47,605 nucleotides of DNA from Candidatus Aenigmatarchaeota archaeon (lineage in GTDB: Archaea; EX4484-52), in the NCBI GenBank assembly GCA_023137195.1, contig JAGLPV010000016.1, positions 1-47,605 of the forward strand. Reading direction: 5' to 3'. The position numbers were made by a program, and so were the translations under genes. The notes under the pieces were generated by a model that was given only the letters and a program-made list of their open reading frames with translations, did no database searches and was not told the DNA's origin. Positions 35,214 to 44,400 of the stretch are shown here, piece after piece (the stretch's first letter is position 1; each line of letters starts with the position of its first letter).

Positions 35214-36536
35214 TTACGGGAAATTCATTTGCTCGCTCATCAAAAACAACCATGCAGGAATGAACAGAATCTTTCCTCCATTTATTTTTTGTTCTTCAAA
35301 ATAATTTCTGGTAACGACAATGCCTTTCCTGGCTTTATATTCCTCCATAAAAAACAGGACATTTTGAAAATCTTCTTTTCTTATTGTTGAACGGTATTTT
35401 ACCTCTATCGGCAAAGGGTTTTTTTTGCCCAATATTATGTCAACCTCGCGGCTTTTTTTGTCCTGCCAGTAAGATGGTCTGTTGGAATATTTTAACAGGT
35501 GATTAAAAACGCATGTTTCTACAACAAGACCCGTTTGAGTCCCGTTAAGCAAAAAAAGAGCATTGTCCGCAACATAGATTTTCGGGTTCTTTTCGAAAGT
35601 TTTTCTTGTGCTTTTTGAGAAAAACAAGCTTTTTTGTATCATAAAAGAAGTATCCAGATAGTCAATATATGTTTTGATGGTTTCAAATTTCGTCTTCAGG
35701 GAAAAGGAGAGATTATTGTAATTTACTGTATTTCCTGACTCTTTTACAAAACAATAGAATAATCCTTCCATTATGTCTGTTCTTTTTATGTTGAATATAT
35801 TTACAATATTCCTGTAAAAAGTCAGATCAATTATTGTTTTGACGGCTTGTTTTAACTGCGACTCTTCCAGTTCGTACAGCCCGGGAAGCCCGCCAATTTT
35901 AAGATAGTTTTCAAATAAAATCTTTATTTTTTCTGCTTCCGGAGGGTATTTTATGTTGTATATGGACATTGCCCCCGGGTTTATTCCATTGTATTTTAAA
36001 TATTCCCTGAAAGAGAACGGGTAAATCTTATGGATGTTGATTCTGCCGATTAAACTTTCTCCGCCGCCTTTCAGGATATTCATGCTCGAAGAGCCGGAAA
36101 TAAAAATTTTCAGGGGGTATTCCTTGTCATAAAATGATTTTAAATCTTCGCTCCAGTCTTTTATTTTCTGCACTTCATCAAAAAATAAGTATATTGTGTC
36201 TTTCAATTCATAGGCTGGTTTTTTTAATATTCTGCTAAAATACAGGAAGATTATCTTTTTGATGATCTTTTCTTCTTTGATTGAGTCAAAAGAGAAATAC
36301 AGGATGTTCTTTTTGTTGATGTTGTTATTTAACAGGTGATTTATTTGCTGTTTGAGGATGGTTGTTTTGCCAATTTGTCTTAAGCCTATTAGCCCGGTTA
36401 TTTGCTTTGATTTTAATTCATTGATGAGTTGAGGGTATATGTCGCGGGTTATTAGGTTGTCTTTTAGTTTTATTTTTCCGTCACGCCACCATGGGTTTTG
36501 TTCTGTTAGTTCGGTTAATAGTTCTTCTTCGTTCAT
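35214..36536 (-). CDS. AAA-family ATPase with DUF4143 domain
   Basis: The 440-residue protein is an AAA_14/DUF4143 ATPase, a group abundant in archaea. Walker A is LIGLRQIGKTTIL near residue 50, Walker B is TIYLFFDEVQKIKDW, and sensor ISGSSS follows. The C-terminal DUF4143 domain has YVADNALFLLNG and the nuclease-like EVDIILGK/LPIEVKY, which echoes a PD-(D/E)xK core. The biological role of this family is uncertain. The gene has a TATA box and a perfect palindromic operator directly upstream. Confidence 0.88.
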   Translation of the reverse strand: MNEEELLTELTEQNPWWRDGKIKLKDNLITRDIYPQLINELKSKQITGLIGLRQIGKTTILKQQINHLLNNNINKKNILYFSFDSIKEEKIIKKIIFLYFSRILKKPAYELKDTIYLFFDEVQKIKDWSEDLKSFYDKEYPLKIFISGSSSMNILKGGGESLIGRINIHKIYPFSFREYLKYNGINPGAMSIYNIKYPPEAEKIKILFENYLKIGGLPGLYELEESQLKQAVKTIIDLTFYRNIVNIFNIKRTDIMEGLFYCFVKESGNTVNYNNLSFSLKTKFETIKTYIDYLDTSFMIQKSLFFSKSTRKTFEKNPKIYVADNALFLLNGTQTGLVVETCVFNHLLKYSNRPSYWQDKKSREVDIILGKKNPLPIEVKYRSTIRKEDFQNVLFFMEEYKARKGIVVTRNYFEEQKINGGKILFIPAWLFLMSEQMNFP

Positions 36537-36556
36537 GGGTTAAATATAGAGGGAAT

Positions 36557-36586
36557 GTTTATATAGTTGACTCCAGTAACTGGAGT
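36557..36586 (-). promoter_or_regulatory. TATA box and 17-bp palindromic operator of the DUF4143 ATPase gene
   Basis: TATA element (plus-strand gtttatatag, 36557-36566) is centred 25.5 nt from the ATG at 36536. The perfect palindrome actccagtaactggagt at 36570-36586 lies directly upstream of it and overlaps the BRE position, so a bound dimer should exclude TFB. Confidence 0.65.
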
Positions 36587-36919
36587 GAAAATGGGGGTTT
36601 TTGTTCCGGTTAGGGGAGTGGATGATTTGTTAATTGGGACATATAGGACTTCGAGAAGTTTGCGAAGTGAAAATTTAGATGGAACGTAGCGAAATCCTAG
36701 GTTATATTCTCATCTGAAAGATTGTAAGGAGCGGAGCGACGAAGAGTTTTTGGATTACCAATAGATTCGACCGAAGGGAGTCAATATGTGCGTAGCACAG
36801 AGGCTGAGATGGTTTTTAAAAGACAAATTATATTATCATAAACAAGAAAGGGGGCGAGAAAATTCTAAAATAGCAATATTTATAACGATTTGCGGATATT
36901 TACTTATAGCAATAATATT
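36587..36919. other. Spacer with hairpin-forming, GC-richer sequence
   Basis: Between about 36600 and 36810 the sequence is richer in GC than its surroundings and has short stems: acttcg/cgaagt (36648-36668), and tgtgc-gta-gcaca near 36786. All frames are interrupted. It may be an unrecognised RNA, a recombined spacer or a decayed gene. No tRNA, RNase P or SRP RNA signature is present. The end holds the promoter of the defence operon. Confidence 0.35.
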
Positions 36920-39900
36920 ATGATTTCAAAAAACATCAGGGATTTAACTTTTATTACGAATGAAGAAGGAAATAAGTTATCCGATAAGTTTAGTATCCTT
37001 CTTAAAAATACAAAATTTTTTGATTGTTTGGTAGGATATTTCTATACGAGCGGATTTCATGCAATGTATAAATCTCTTGAAAATACAGATAAAATCAGAA
37101 TTTTAATTGGCATTAGTACGGATAGAAAAACATACGAATTAATTCAAGAAGCTGAAAATTCAGAATCTCAAATACAATTAGGTTTTTCAAGCAAGGAAGC
37201 AAAAACTCATTTTTCTGATAAAATAGTTGAGGAGATGAATAATTCTAAAGATTCAAAAAATGTAGAAGACGGTATTTTGAAATTTATTGGATGGCTGAAA
37301 TCGAAAAAGTTAGAGATTCGGGTTTATCCAGCAGAAAAAATTCACGCTAAATTATATATTATGACTTCCAGTGGAGGGGGTTTTGGAGATAAAGGTAGGG
37401 TGATAACAGGTTCTAGTAATTTTACAAAATCAGGATTAAATGATAATCTTGAGTTTAATGTTGTTCTGCAAAGACCAGAGGATTATGAATTTGCTTTAGA
37501 AAAGTTTGAGGGATTATGGGAAGATTCAGTTGATGTTTCTGAAAAATACATTGAAACTATTAAAACAAAGACTTGGCTAAATGATGAAATTACACCCTAT
37601 GAATTATTTTTGAAATTTTTGTATGAATACCTAAAAGAGAAGATACAATTAGATCAAAACCAGCTTTCTGATGATTTTAAACCTGAAAATTATATGAAAT
37701 TAAAATATCAGGAAGATGCGGTTTGGGATGCAAAGCAGAAATTAGATGAGTTTGGAGGAGTATTTATTTCTGATGTTGTAGGTTTGGGTAAAACATATAT
37801 GGCAACAATGTTAGCTCAAGAATTAAGGTGCAAAGTTTTGGTTCTTGCACCACCAATCCTATTAAATGATAATAATCCTGGTTCATGGCCTAATGCTTTT
37901 AGAGATTTAAGGGTTGGAGGGGTTTATTTTGAGTCATTGGGAAAATTGGATAATGTATTGAAAAGAGGCACGGAGAAATATGATGTTGTAATTATTGATG
38001 AAGCTCATAGATTTAGGACAGAAACTACACAAATGTATGAAAAGCTCTATAAAATTTGTAGAGGAAAAAGAGTTATTTTGGTTACAGCAACACCATTAAA
38101 TAATACGCCCATGGATATTCTTGCTCAAATAAAATTATTTCAAAATGCCCATAAATCAACATTGCCTAATCCCAAAGTAAGAGATTTAGAAAAATACTTT
38201 AAATCTCTTCAAGCAAAATTAAAAAATCTTCATAGGCAAGAAAATAAAGAAGATTACCTTAAAATTGTTCAGGAGAATGCAGAAGATATCAGAAAAAATG
38301 TTTTAAAACATTTAATGGTTAGAAGGACAAGAACCATGATTGATAATTATTATAAAAAAGATTTAGAAAAACAGAAATTAAAATTTCCGAAGATAAAAGA
38401 ACCAGAGGCAGTAATATATAATTTTTCAGAACAAACAGATAAAATATTTTTCAAAACATTAGAATTAATTGTTCATAAATTTAAATATTCTCGATATACA
38501 CCATTACTTTACTTAAAGGAAGAACTTCCAGAAAACCAACAAACACCTCAAAAGAATATGGGAAAATGGATGAAGATTCTCTTAATGAAACGATTAGAAA
38601 GCAGTTTTTATGCTTTTAAGAAATCAATTTCAAGATTTATTTATTCCTATACGAGATTTTTAGAAGAGTATAAAAACGGCAAAGTTTTCATTAGTGAGAA
38701 ATATACTTCTAAAGTATTTGAACTTTTGGAAGACGAGGATTTTGATGCTGTTGATAAATTAATTACTGAAGATAAAGCTAAAAAGATTGATTCAAGTAAA
38801 TTCACAAAGGGTTTTATTGATGATCTTAAGGCAGATTTAGCCATTCTTGAAGATGTTAATTTAATGTGGCGTGATGTTGATATAGATCCAAAGCTTGAAA
38901 CTTTTATTGAATTATTAAAAAATAATAAAATTCTTAAGGAAAATAAAATGATTGTATTCACAGAATCAAAGGAAACTGCTCAATATTTAGAATCTAAATT
39001 AAATCCTATATTTAATAACAAAGTTATTTCTTATTCTAGTGTTTCTGGAGAATCAACAAGAGAAAAGATTATTGATAATTTTGATCCTGCATCAAAGTCA
39101 AAAAAGAATGATGTAAGAATATTAATTTCAACAGAAATTTTATCTGAAGGCGTAAATTTGAATAGGTCTAATATTGTAATTAATTATGATATCCCTTGGA
39201 ATCCAATAAGAATGATGCAACGAGTAGGGCGTATAAACCGAGTTGGAAAAAATCTTCCTTTTGATGAAATTTATACTTATAATTTCTTTCCTGCCGGACC
39301 TATTAATGAGCAGATAAGTTTGACAGAGGCAGCAGAAGTAAAAATTCAATCATTTATAGAAATGCTTGGAAATGATGCGAAACTTCTTACTAATGAAGAG
39401 GTAAAATCTCATGAATTGTTTAAAAGATTAAATTCTAAAGAAATTTTAACTGGTGAAGAAGAAACAGAAGATATGGAATTAGAATGGCTTTTGAAGTTAA
39501 GAAAGATTAGAGATAACAAACCAGAACTTTTTGAAAAAATTAAAAGATTGCCAAAAAAATCAAGGACCTCAAGAAAAATGACCACAGAATTTGGACTTTT
39601 TACATTTTTTAAGAAGGGCAAATTAAGAAAATTATATTTTAATAATGGCAGATTTATTAATGAAATTGATTTTGATAAAGCTGTTGAAATGTTAAATGCA
39701 AAACCAACAGATAAAAAGATGAAATTAGCCTCTGATTTTTATAAGATGCTTAAACAGAATAAAGAAGAATTTAGTGACTTCTTCATAAATGAAGCAGATG
39801 CTCAAAAAGGAGGGAGTAAAGGACATGAAGGAAAGATTAAAAAAATCGTGAAAGCGATATTAAAGAAACCAGATGGATTAACTGATGATGATGAGGACTA

Positions 39901-40129
39901 TTTGAAAAATATACTAAACCTTATTCAAGATGGCGTAATTCCAAAAGAAACCCTGAAAAGAATAAATAATGCAATCAAAAAAGAAGAAATCAATCCCTTA
40001 AAGATATTTGCGAAAATTAAAGTTATTATCCCAGAGAATTCTGAATTTTTCAAAGAAACATATGCGAGTTTTTCAGGAAATATTGAAGGTCCAAAAGAGG
40101 TAATTTTATCGGAGATGTTTATAAAATGA
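36920..40129 (+). CDS. PLD-nuclease/SNF2-type helicase fusion
   Basis: The 1069-residue protein begins with a phospholipase D-like domain carrying one HxK catalytic motif (IHAKLYIM, H142 and K144) followed by GSSNFTKSGL at about residues 164-173. A superfamily 2 helicase follows: Walker A DVVGLGKT at 285-292, DEAH box near 360, VTATPLNN near 388, and motifs V/VI in SEGVNLNRSNIVINYDIP and MMQRVGRINRVG near residues 740-775. A charged C-terminal region of about 290 residues ends the protein. PLD domains in restriction enzymes cut DNA, and the helicase would translocate on it. I chose ATG 36920; a TTG ten codons earlier is less likely. It overlaps the next gene by 4 nt (ATGA). Confidence 0.9.
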   Translation: MISKNIRDLTFITNEEGNKLSDKFSILLKNTKFFDCLVGYFYTSGFHAMYKSLENTDKIRILIGISTDRKTYELIQEAENSESQIQLGFSSKEAKTHFSDKIVEEMNNSKDSKNVEDGILKFIGWLKSKKLEIRVYPAEKIHAKLYIMTSSGGGFGDKGRVITGSSNFTKSGLNDNLEFNVVLQRPEDYEFALEKFEGLWEDSVDVSEKYIETIKTKTWLNDEITPYELFLKFLYEYLKEKIQLDQNQLSDDFKPENYMKLKYQEDAVWDAKQKLDEFGGVFISDVVGLGKTYMATMLAQELRCKVLVLAPPILLNDNNPGSWPNAFRDLRVGGVYFESLGKLDNVLKRGTEKYDVVIIDEAHRFRTETTQMYEKLYKICRGKRVILVTATPLNNTPMDILAQIKLFQNAHKSTLPNPKVRDLEKYFKSLQAKLKNLHRQENKEDYLKIVQENAEDIRKNVLKHLMVRRTRTMIDNYYKKDLEKQKLKFPKIKEPEAVIYNFSEQTDKIFFKTLELIVHKFKYSRYTPLLYLKEELPENQQTPQKNMGKWMKILLMKRLESSFYAFKKSISRFIYSYTRFLEEYKNGKVFISEKYTSKVFELLEDEDFDAVDKLITEDKAKKIDSSKFTKGFIDDLKADLAILEDVNLMWRDVDIDPKLETFIELLKNNKILKENKMIVFTESKETAQYLESKLNPIFNNKVISYSSVSGESTREKIIDNFDPASKSKKNDVRILISTEILSEGVNLNRSNIVINYDIPWNPIRMMQRVGRINRVGKNLPFDEIYTYNFFPAGPINEQISLTEAAEVKIQSFIEMLGNDAKLLTNEEVKSHELFKRLNSKEILTGEEETEDMELEWLLKLRKIRDNKPELFEKIKRLPKKSRTSRKMTTEFGLFTFFKKGKLRKLYFNNGRFINEIDFDKAVEMLNAKPTDKKMKLASDFYKMLKQNKEEFSDFFINEADAQKGGSKGHEGKIKKIVKAILKKPDGLTDDDEDYLKNILNLIQDGVIPKETLKRINNAIKKEEINPLKIFAKIKVIIPENSEFFKETYASFSGNIEGPKEVILSEMFIK

Positions 40130-41463
40130 GATTTAGCGAGAATGAAACTTTAGAGCTGAAGAAATCAACTTCAGAATTAAAAGAAGGAATAATTTCTATT
40201 GTTGCTATTCTTAACAAACATAATTCAGGAGAGTTAATTTTTGGAATTAATCCAAAAGGAGATGTAAATGGACAACAAGTTTCAGAAAAAACAATTAGAG
40301 ATATCTCTCAAAAGATTGCAAGTTCAATAGAGCCAAAAATTTATCCGGAAATCAATAAAAAAATAATTGAAAGCAAAGATTGCGTAATTGTTAAGTTTAT
40401 GGGCGATGAACCAATCTATTATGCGGAAGGAAAAGCATATATTCGGGTTGGAGATGAAGATAGGCAGATGTCTGCCAAAGAGATTGAAAAACGAATAATC
40501 TCAAAAAGTAGCATGAGATGGGATTCAAAACCTTCTGACAAAAAAATAACAAATGTTAATGAAGAACTGCTTAAAAAATATTTTTCTGAAGCTAAAAATG
40601 CAGGCAGAATTAGTTTTTCTTATTCTAATAAAAAAAGTGTTCTTGAAAAACTTGAGTTAATTCATGGAGATTATTTAGTAAATGCAGGAAAGATCCTTTT
40701 TTGTGATGAGAATTCATTGGAAGTTCAAAGTGCAGTTTTTGCCGGAACGGACAAAAATACATTTCTCGATATAAAAGATAAAACCGGAAATCTTCTTGAT
40801 TTAATTGATTTTTCCGAAAATTACATTAAAGAGCATATTAATTGGAGAGCGGATTTATCCAGCAGTACCAGAATGGAGATTCCAGAAATACCAATAAGAG
40901 CTATATCTGAAGCATTAGTAAATTCATTTTGTCATAGAGATTATACTGCACCAGAGAGCAATAAAGTTGCGATATACAAAAATAGGGTTGATATATGGAA
41001 TCCAGGAGAATTTCCTTCTGATTTCAAACCTATGGATTTTATAAAAAAAGATTTGCCATCAATTCTTAGAAATCCTAAAATTGCTAAAATTTTGTACTAT
41101 AATAAGAAAATTGAAAGGTGGGGTTCTGGATTAAAAAGGATTTATGATGAATGCAAAACTCACAATGTTAAGGTTGAATTCAAGGTTTTAAGCTATGGAT
41201 TTAGCGTTATTTTTTATCGGACACAAATCGAACAGGAATTAGCTGCAAATCGGACACAAATCGGACACAAATCGGACGCTGAAACAAGGCAAAAATGGAT
41301 TCTTGATTATTTGAAACAAAAGAGTATAATTAAAAGTATGGAGATTATTAATAAATTTAAAGTCGTAAAAGATACTGCTTCTCATGATTTGAATAATCTG
41401 ATTGAGGAAGATAAAATTGTTAAAAAAGGAGCAGGAAATAATGTGTGGTATGAGTTAAAATGA
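40126..41463 (+). CDS. AlbA_2/Schlafen-like ATPase regulator with C-terminal winged helix
   Basis: The 445-residue protein has an N-terminal AlbA_2 (Schlafen AAA_4-like) domain (ENETLELKKS to YIRVGDEDRQMS, residues 1-120), a middle GHKL-type ATPase segment with AISEALVNSFCHRDY and VDIWNPGEFP (about residues 255-300), and a C-terminal winged helix from residue 390 on. This family often works as a regulator or partner in defence loci. A tandem 11-bp repeat lies in its gene at 41251-41277. Start and stop overlap both neighbours by 4 nt. Confidence 0.85.
   Translation: MRFSENETLELKKSTSELKEGIISIVAILNKHNSGELIFGINPKGDVNGQQVSEKTIRDISQKIASSIEPKIYPEINKKIIESKDCVIVKFMGDEPIYYAEGKAYIRVGDEDRQMSAKEIEKRIISKSSMRWDSKPSDKKITNVNEELLKKYFSEAKNAGRISFSYSNKKSVLEKLELIHGDYLVNAGKILFCDENSLEVQSAVFAGTDKNTFLDIKDKTGNLLDLIDFSENYIKEHINWRADLSSSTRMEIPEIPIRAISEALVNSFCHRDYTAPESNKVAIYKNRVDIWNPGEFPSDFKPMDFIKKDLPSILRNPKIAKILYYNKKIERWGSGLKRIYDECKTHNVKVEFKVLSYGFSVIFYRTQIEQELAANRTQIGHKSDAETRQKWILDYLKQKSIIKSMEIINKFKVVKDTASHDLNNLIEEDKIVKKGAGNNVWYELK
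41251..41277 (+). repeat. Tandem 11-bp repeat inside the AlbA_2 gene
   Basis: The unit cggacacaaat occurs twice in full plus the first 5 bases of a third copy, and a further copy of cggacacaaatcg lies at 41218-41230. The unit length is not a multiple of three, so gain or loss of one copy would shift the frame and remove the winged helix. Confidence 0.7.
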
Positions 41464-44400
41464 ATGAAGAACAGGCAAAATTGCTATTGGATGAGACATT
41501 TAATAAAGAGTTTAATATTTCAAGATTTTCGAATTTTTTAAAAGAATTAGTGAATACTTCAAATTTATTTTCTCAGGATAAAAGTCAATTTATTCCAAGA
41601 CAATTTAAGGATTACATTCTTGGAGTTACAAAGATAGGGCAATATAAAGACAATGCAGGAAAATCAATGGAACTTCTTGCCATAAAACTTGCGAAACATT
41701 CTTCTCTTGAAAGAGCAAGAACCATGCAGAGAAATTTTATAGCTAAATGGCTTTCAAATAATCCTGCTGAACCCGAAGGTGCCATTGTGGCATTTTATGA
41801 TGATGAACAAGATTGGAGATTTTCTTTTGTAAAATTAGAGTATACTCTTATTAAAGACGATAAAGGCAATCTAAAGGGGGAAAAAGAACTTACTCCTGCA
41901 AAAAGATATTCATTTTTAGTGGGGCGTAATGAACCAAATCATACTTGTAAAAAACAATTTGTGGATTTACTATCTGATAAACAGGATCCTTTATTCAATG
42001 AAATTGAAAATGCATTCAGTATTGAAAAGGTCACTAAAGAATTTTTTGAGAAATACAAAAATTTATTTTTGAGATTAAAAGAATCATTGCAAGAAGTAAT
42101 TGAAAAAAATTCTATTGTAAAAGATGAGTTTCTAAGGATTGCCGGAAACGATAAAGGCGAGCTTGAAAAGTTTGTAGTTGAGTTTTCAAAAAAATTGCTG
42201 GGGCAGATAGTTTTTCTTTATTTTCTGCAAAAGAAAGGATGGCTTGGAGTTCAAAAAGAGAGCAATGGAAAATTTAAAAAATGGGGAACCGGACCAAAAG
42301 ATTTTATGAAGCGGTTGTTCAATAAAGAATACGGATGTTATAATAATTTCTTTAATGATATATTGGAGTATTTATTTTATGATGCACTTGCAAGAAAAAG
42401 AGATCAGGATATACATAAATTTAATTCATTTGAATTTAAGATTCCTTTCTTAAATGGCGGTTTATTTGAGCCATTAGATGGCTATGACTGGGTAAACACA
42501 AACATCTACATTGAAAATGCAATATTCGAGGATATCTTCAAAACATTTGATGAATTTAATTTTACCGTAAAAGAAGATGAGCCATTGGAAAAAGAGGTTG
42601 CTGTTGATCCAGAAATGCTTGGAAAAGTTTTTGAGAATCTTTTGGGGGTGATCGATAGAAAATCAAAAGGGGCATTTTATACACCCAGAGAGATAGTGTA
42701 TTATATGTGTCGGCAATCTTTGATTAATTACCTGGAAACAAATACTTCTATTCTAAGGGGTGATATTGAGAAGTTTATCCAACTGGGAGATATTACAATA
42801 TCTACCAATATAAGAACATTGGACGAAATTAAAGAATTGGAAAAAAAAATGATCTCTGGTTTTGTTTCTGCAGAGGAATTTGGCAAAAAAATAAAAGAGC
42901 ATTCAGAAAAATTAGATATTCCATTAAGTATTGTCAGAAATAAAGAAAAAATTGACAATTTGCTTGAGACAATAAAAGTTGTTGATCCAGCTGTTGGCTC
43001 AGGGGCATTTCCTATTGGAATGATGAATGAAATAGTTAAGGCAAGGTCTATTTTATCCATTTTCTTGGGAAATGAAAGAGAGGTTTCTGATTTAAAAAGA
43101 CATTGTGTTGAAAATTCGCTTTATGGCGTTGATATTATGCCTTCTGCTGTAGATATATGCCAATTAAGATTTTGGTTGTCTTTGATAGTTGATGAGGATG
43201 ATAAAGATAAAGTAAAACCGCTTCCTAATCTGGACAATAAAATCATGTGTGGAAATTCATTATTAGAAGAGTTTGAGGGCGTAAAATTATTTGATGAGAG
43301 TCTGCTTGCAGAAGAAATCAAAGATATTCGCCCTGAACTCGATAGAATTGATAAAGAAATTAAAGAAACATATTTGAAGATTGGAGAGATAGAAAGAAGA
43401 GACCTTAAAGAAGACAGAACTAAACTTAAAAGAGAAATTAAAAAGTTGGAAAAGCAAAAAAAAGAGCTTCAATGCAAGCCGGAGAATACCGAGAGGAATT
43501 TGACTCTTGGGGAAATTGGAAAACAAAAGATTAAAGAATCTAAGCTAAAATTAGCTAAAATTCAGAATTTGCAAAAAAAATTATTCAATGAATATGATAG
43601 AGATAAGAAAACGGCGCTTAATAAAGAAATAGATAAGTTTGAATGGGATCTAATTGAAGTTACTTTAATGGAACAGAATAATGAAAAAGCTCTAGAAAAA
43701 CTAGAGAAAATAAAGAAAAGCAAATCAAAACCATTCTTCTTGTGGAAATTATACTTTTCAGAAGTCTTCCAAAGAGAAGATCCTGGTTTTGATGTTGTTA
43801 TTGCTAATCCTCCCTATTTGAGAGAGAAAGGGAATAAAGAAGTATTTGAAATTGTAAATAATTCGATTTTTGGTAAAAAATACCATCAAGGTAAAATGGA
43901 TTATTGGTATTATTTTTTACACAAAGCAATCGATATAGTTAGATTTAAAGGAAATATTGCTTATATCACCTCTAGATATTGGCTAAATAGCCATGGTTCT
44001 AAAAAACTAATTAATAGAATTAAGGGAGAACTTGTGTTTACAAATTTTATTGATATTGGGAAACTGAAAGTATTTGATAATGTAGTGGGGCAACATATGA
44101 TAGCCGTATACAAAAAAGATAATTTGCCCAATAAATTTATCTATAAGAAATTAGTAGATAATCTTGATGGAATAAATTCAAACTCAAATCCTCCAAATGT
44201 CGAGATAAGAACATTAAATAACGATAAGTTAATTGATGATGGAGAAATTATTTTACAAGTAGATTTTATTAATACAGATGGCACTATTCTTTTAGGAGAT
44301 ATCTGTAATACCTCGATTGGTATTCAAGAATCTGTTGATAAGATTAGCAGAAAGCAAATTGAGAACACAAAAAGGAAAGATATAGATGCTGGTAAAGGTG

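Noticed and set aside
34913-35390. Plus-strand frames downstream of the radical SAM gene
   Set aside because: They are read through the DUF4143 gene's antisense strand and a degenerate repeat, with unlikely composition.
35214-36536. Transposase of an insertion sequence
   Set aside because: The P-loop, Walker B and DUF4143 features fit an AAA ATPase; no DDE residues or terminal inverted repeats are present.
36600-36810. tRNA, SRP RNA or RNase P RNA in the spacer
   Set aside because: No T-loop gttcgaatc-type sequence, SRP ggaagcagc core or RNase P conserved blocks can be found.
41251-41277. CRISPR-like repeat
   Set aside because: The units are 11 bp, tandem, inside a coding frame and have no spacers.
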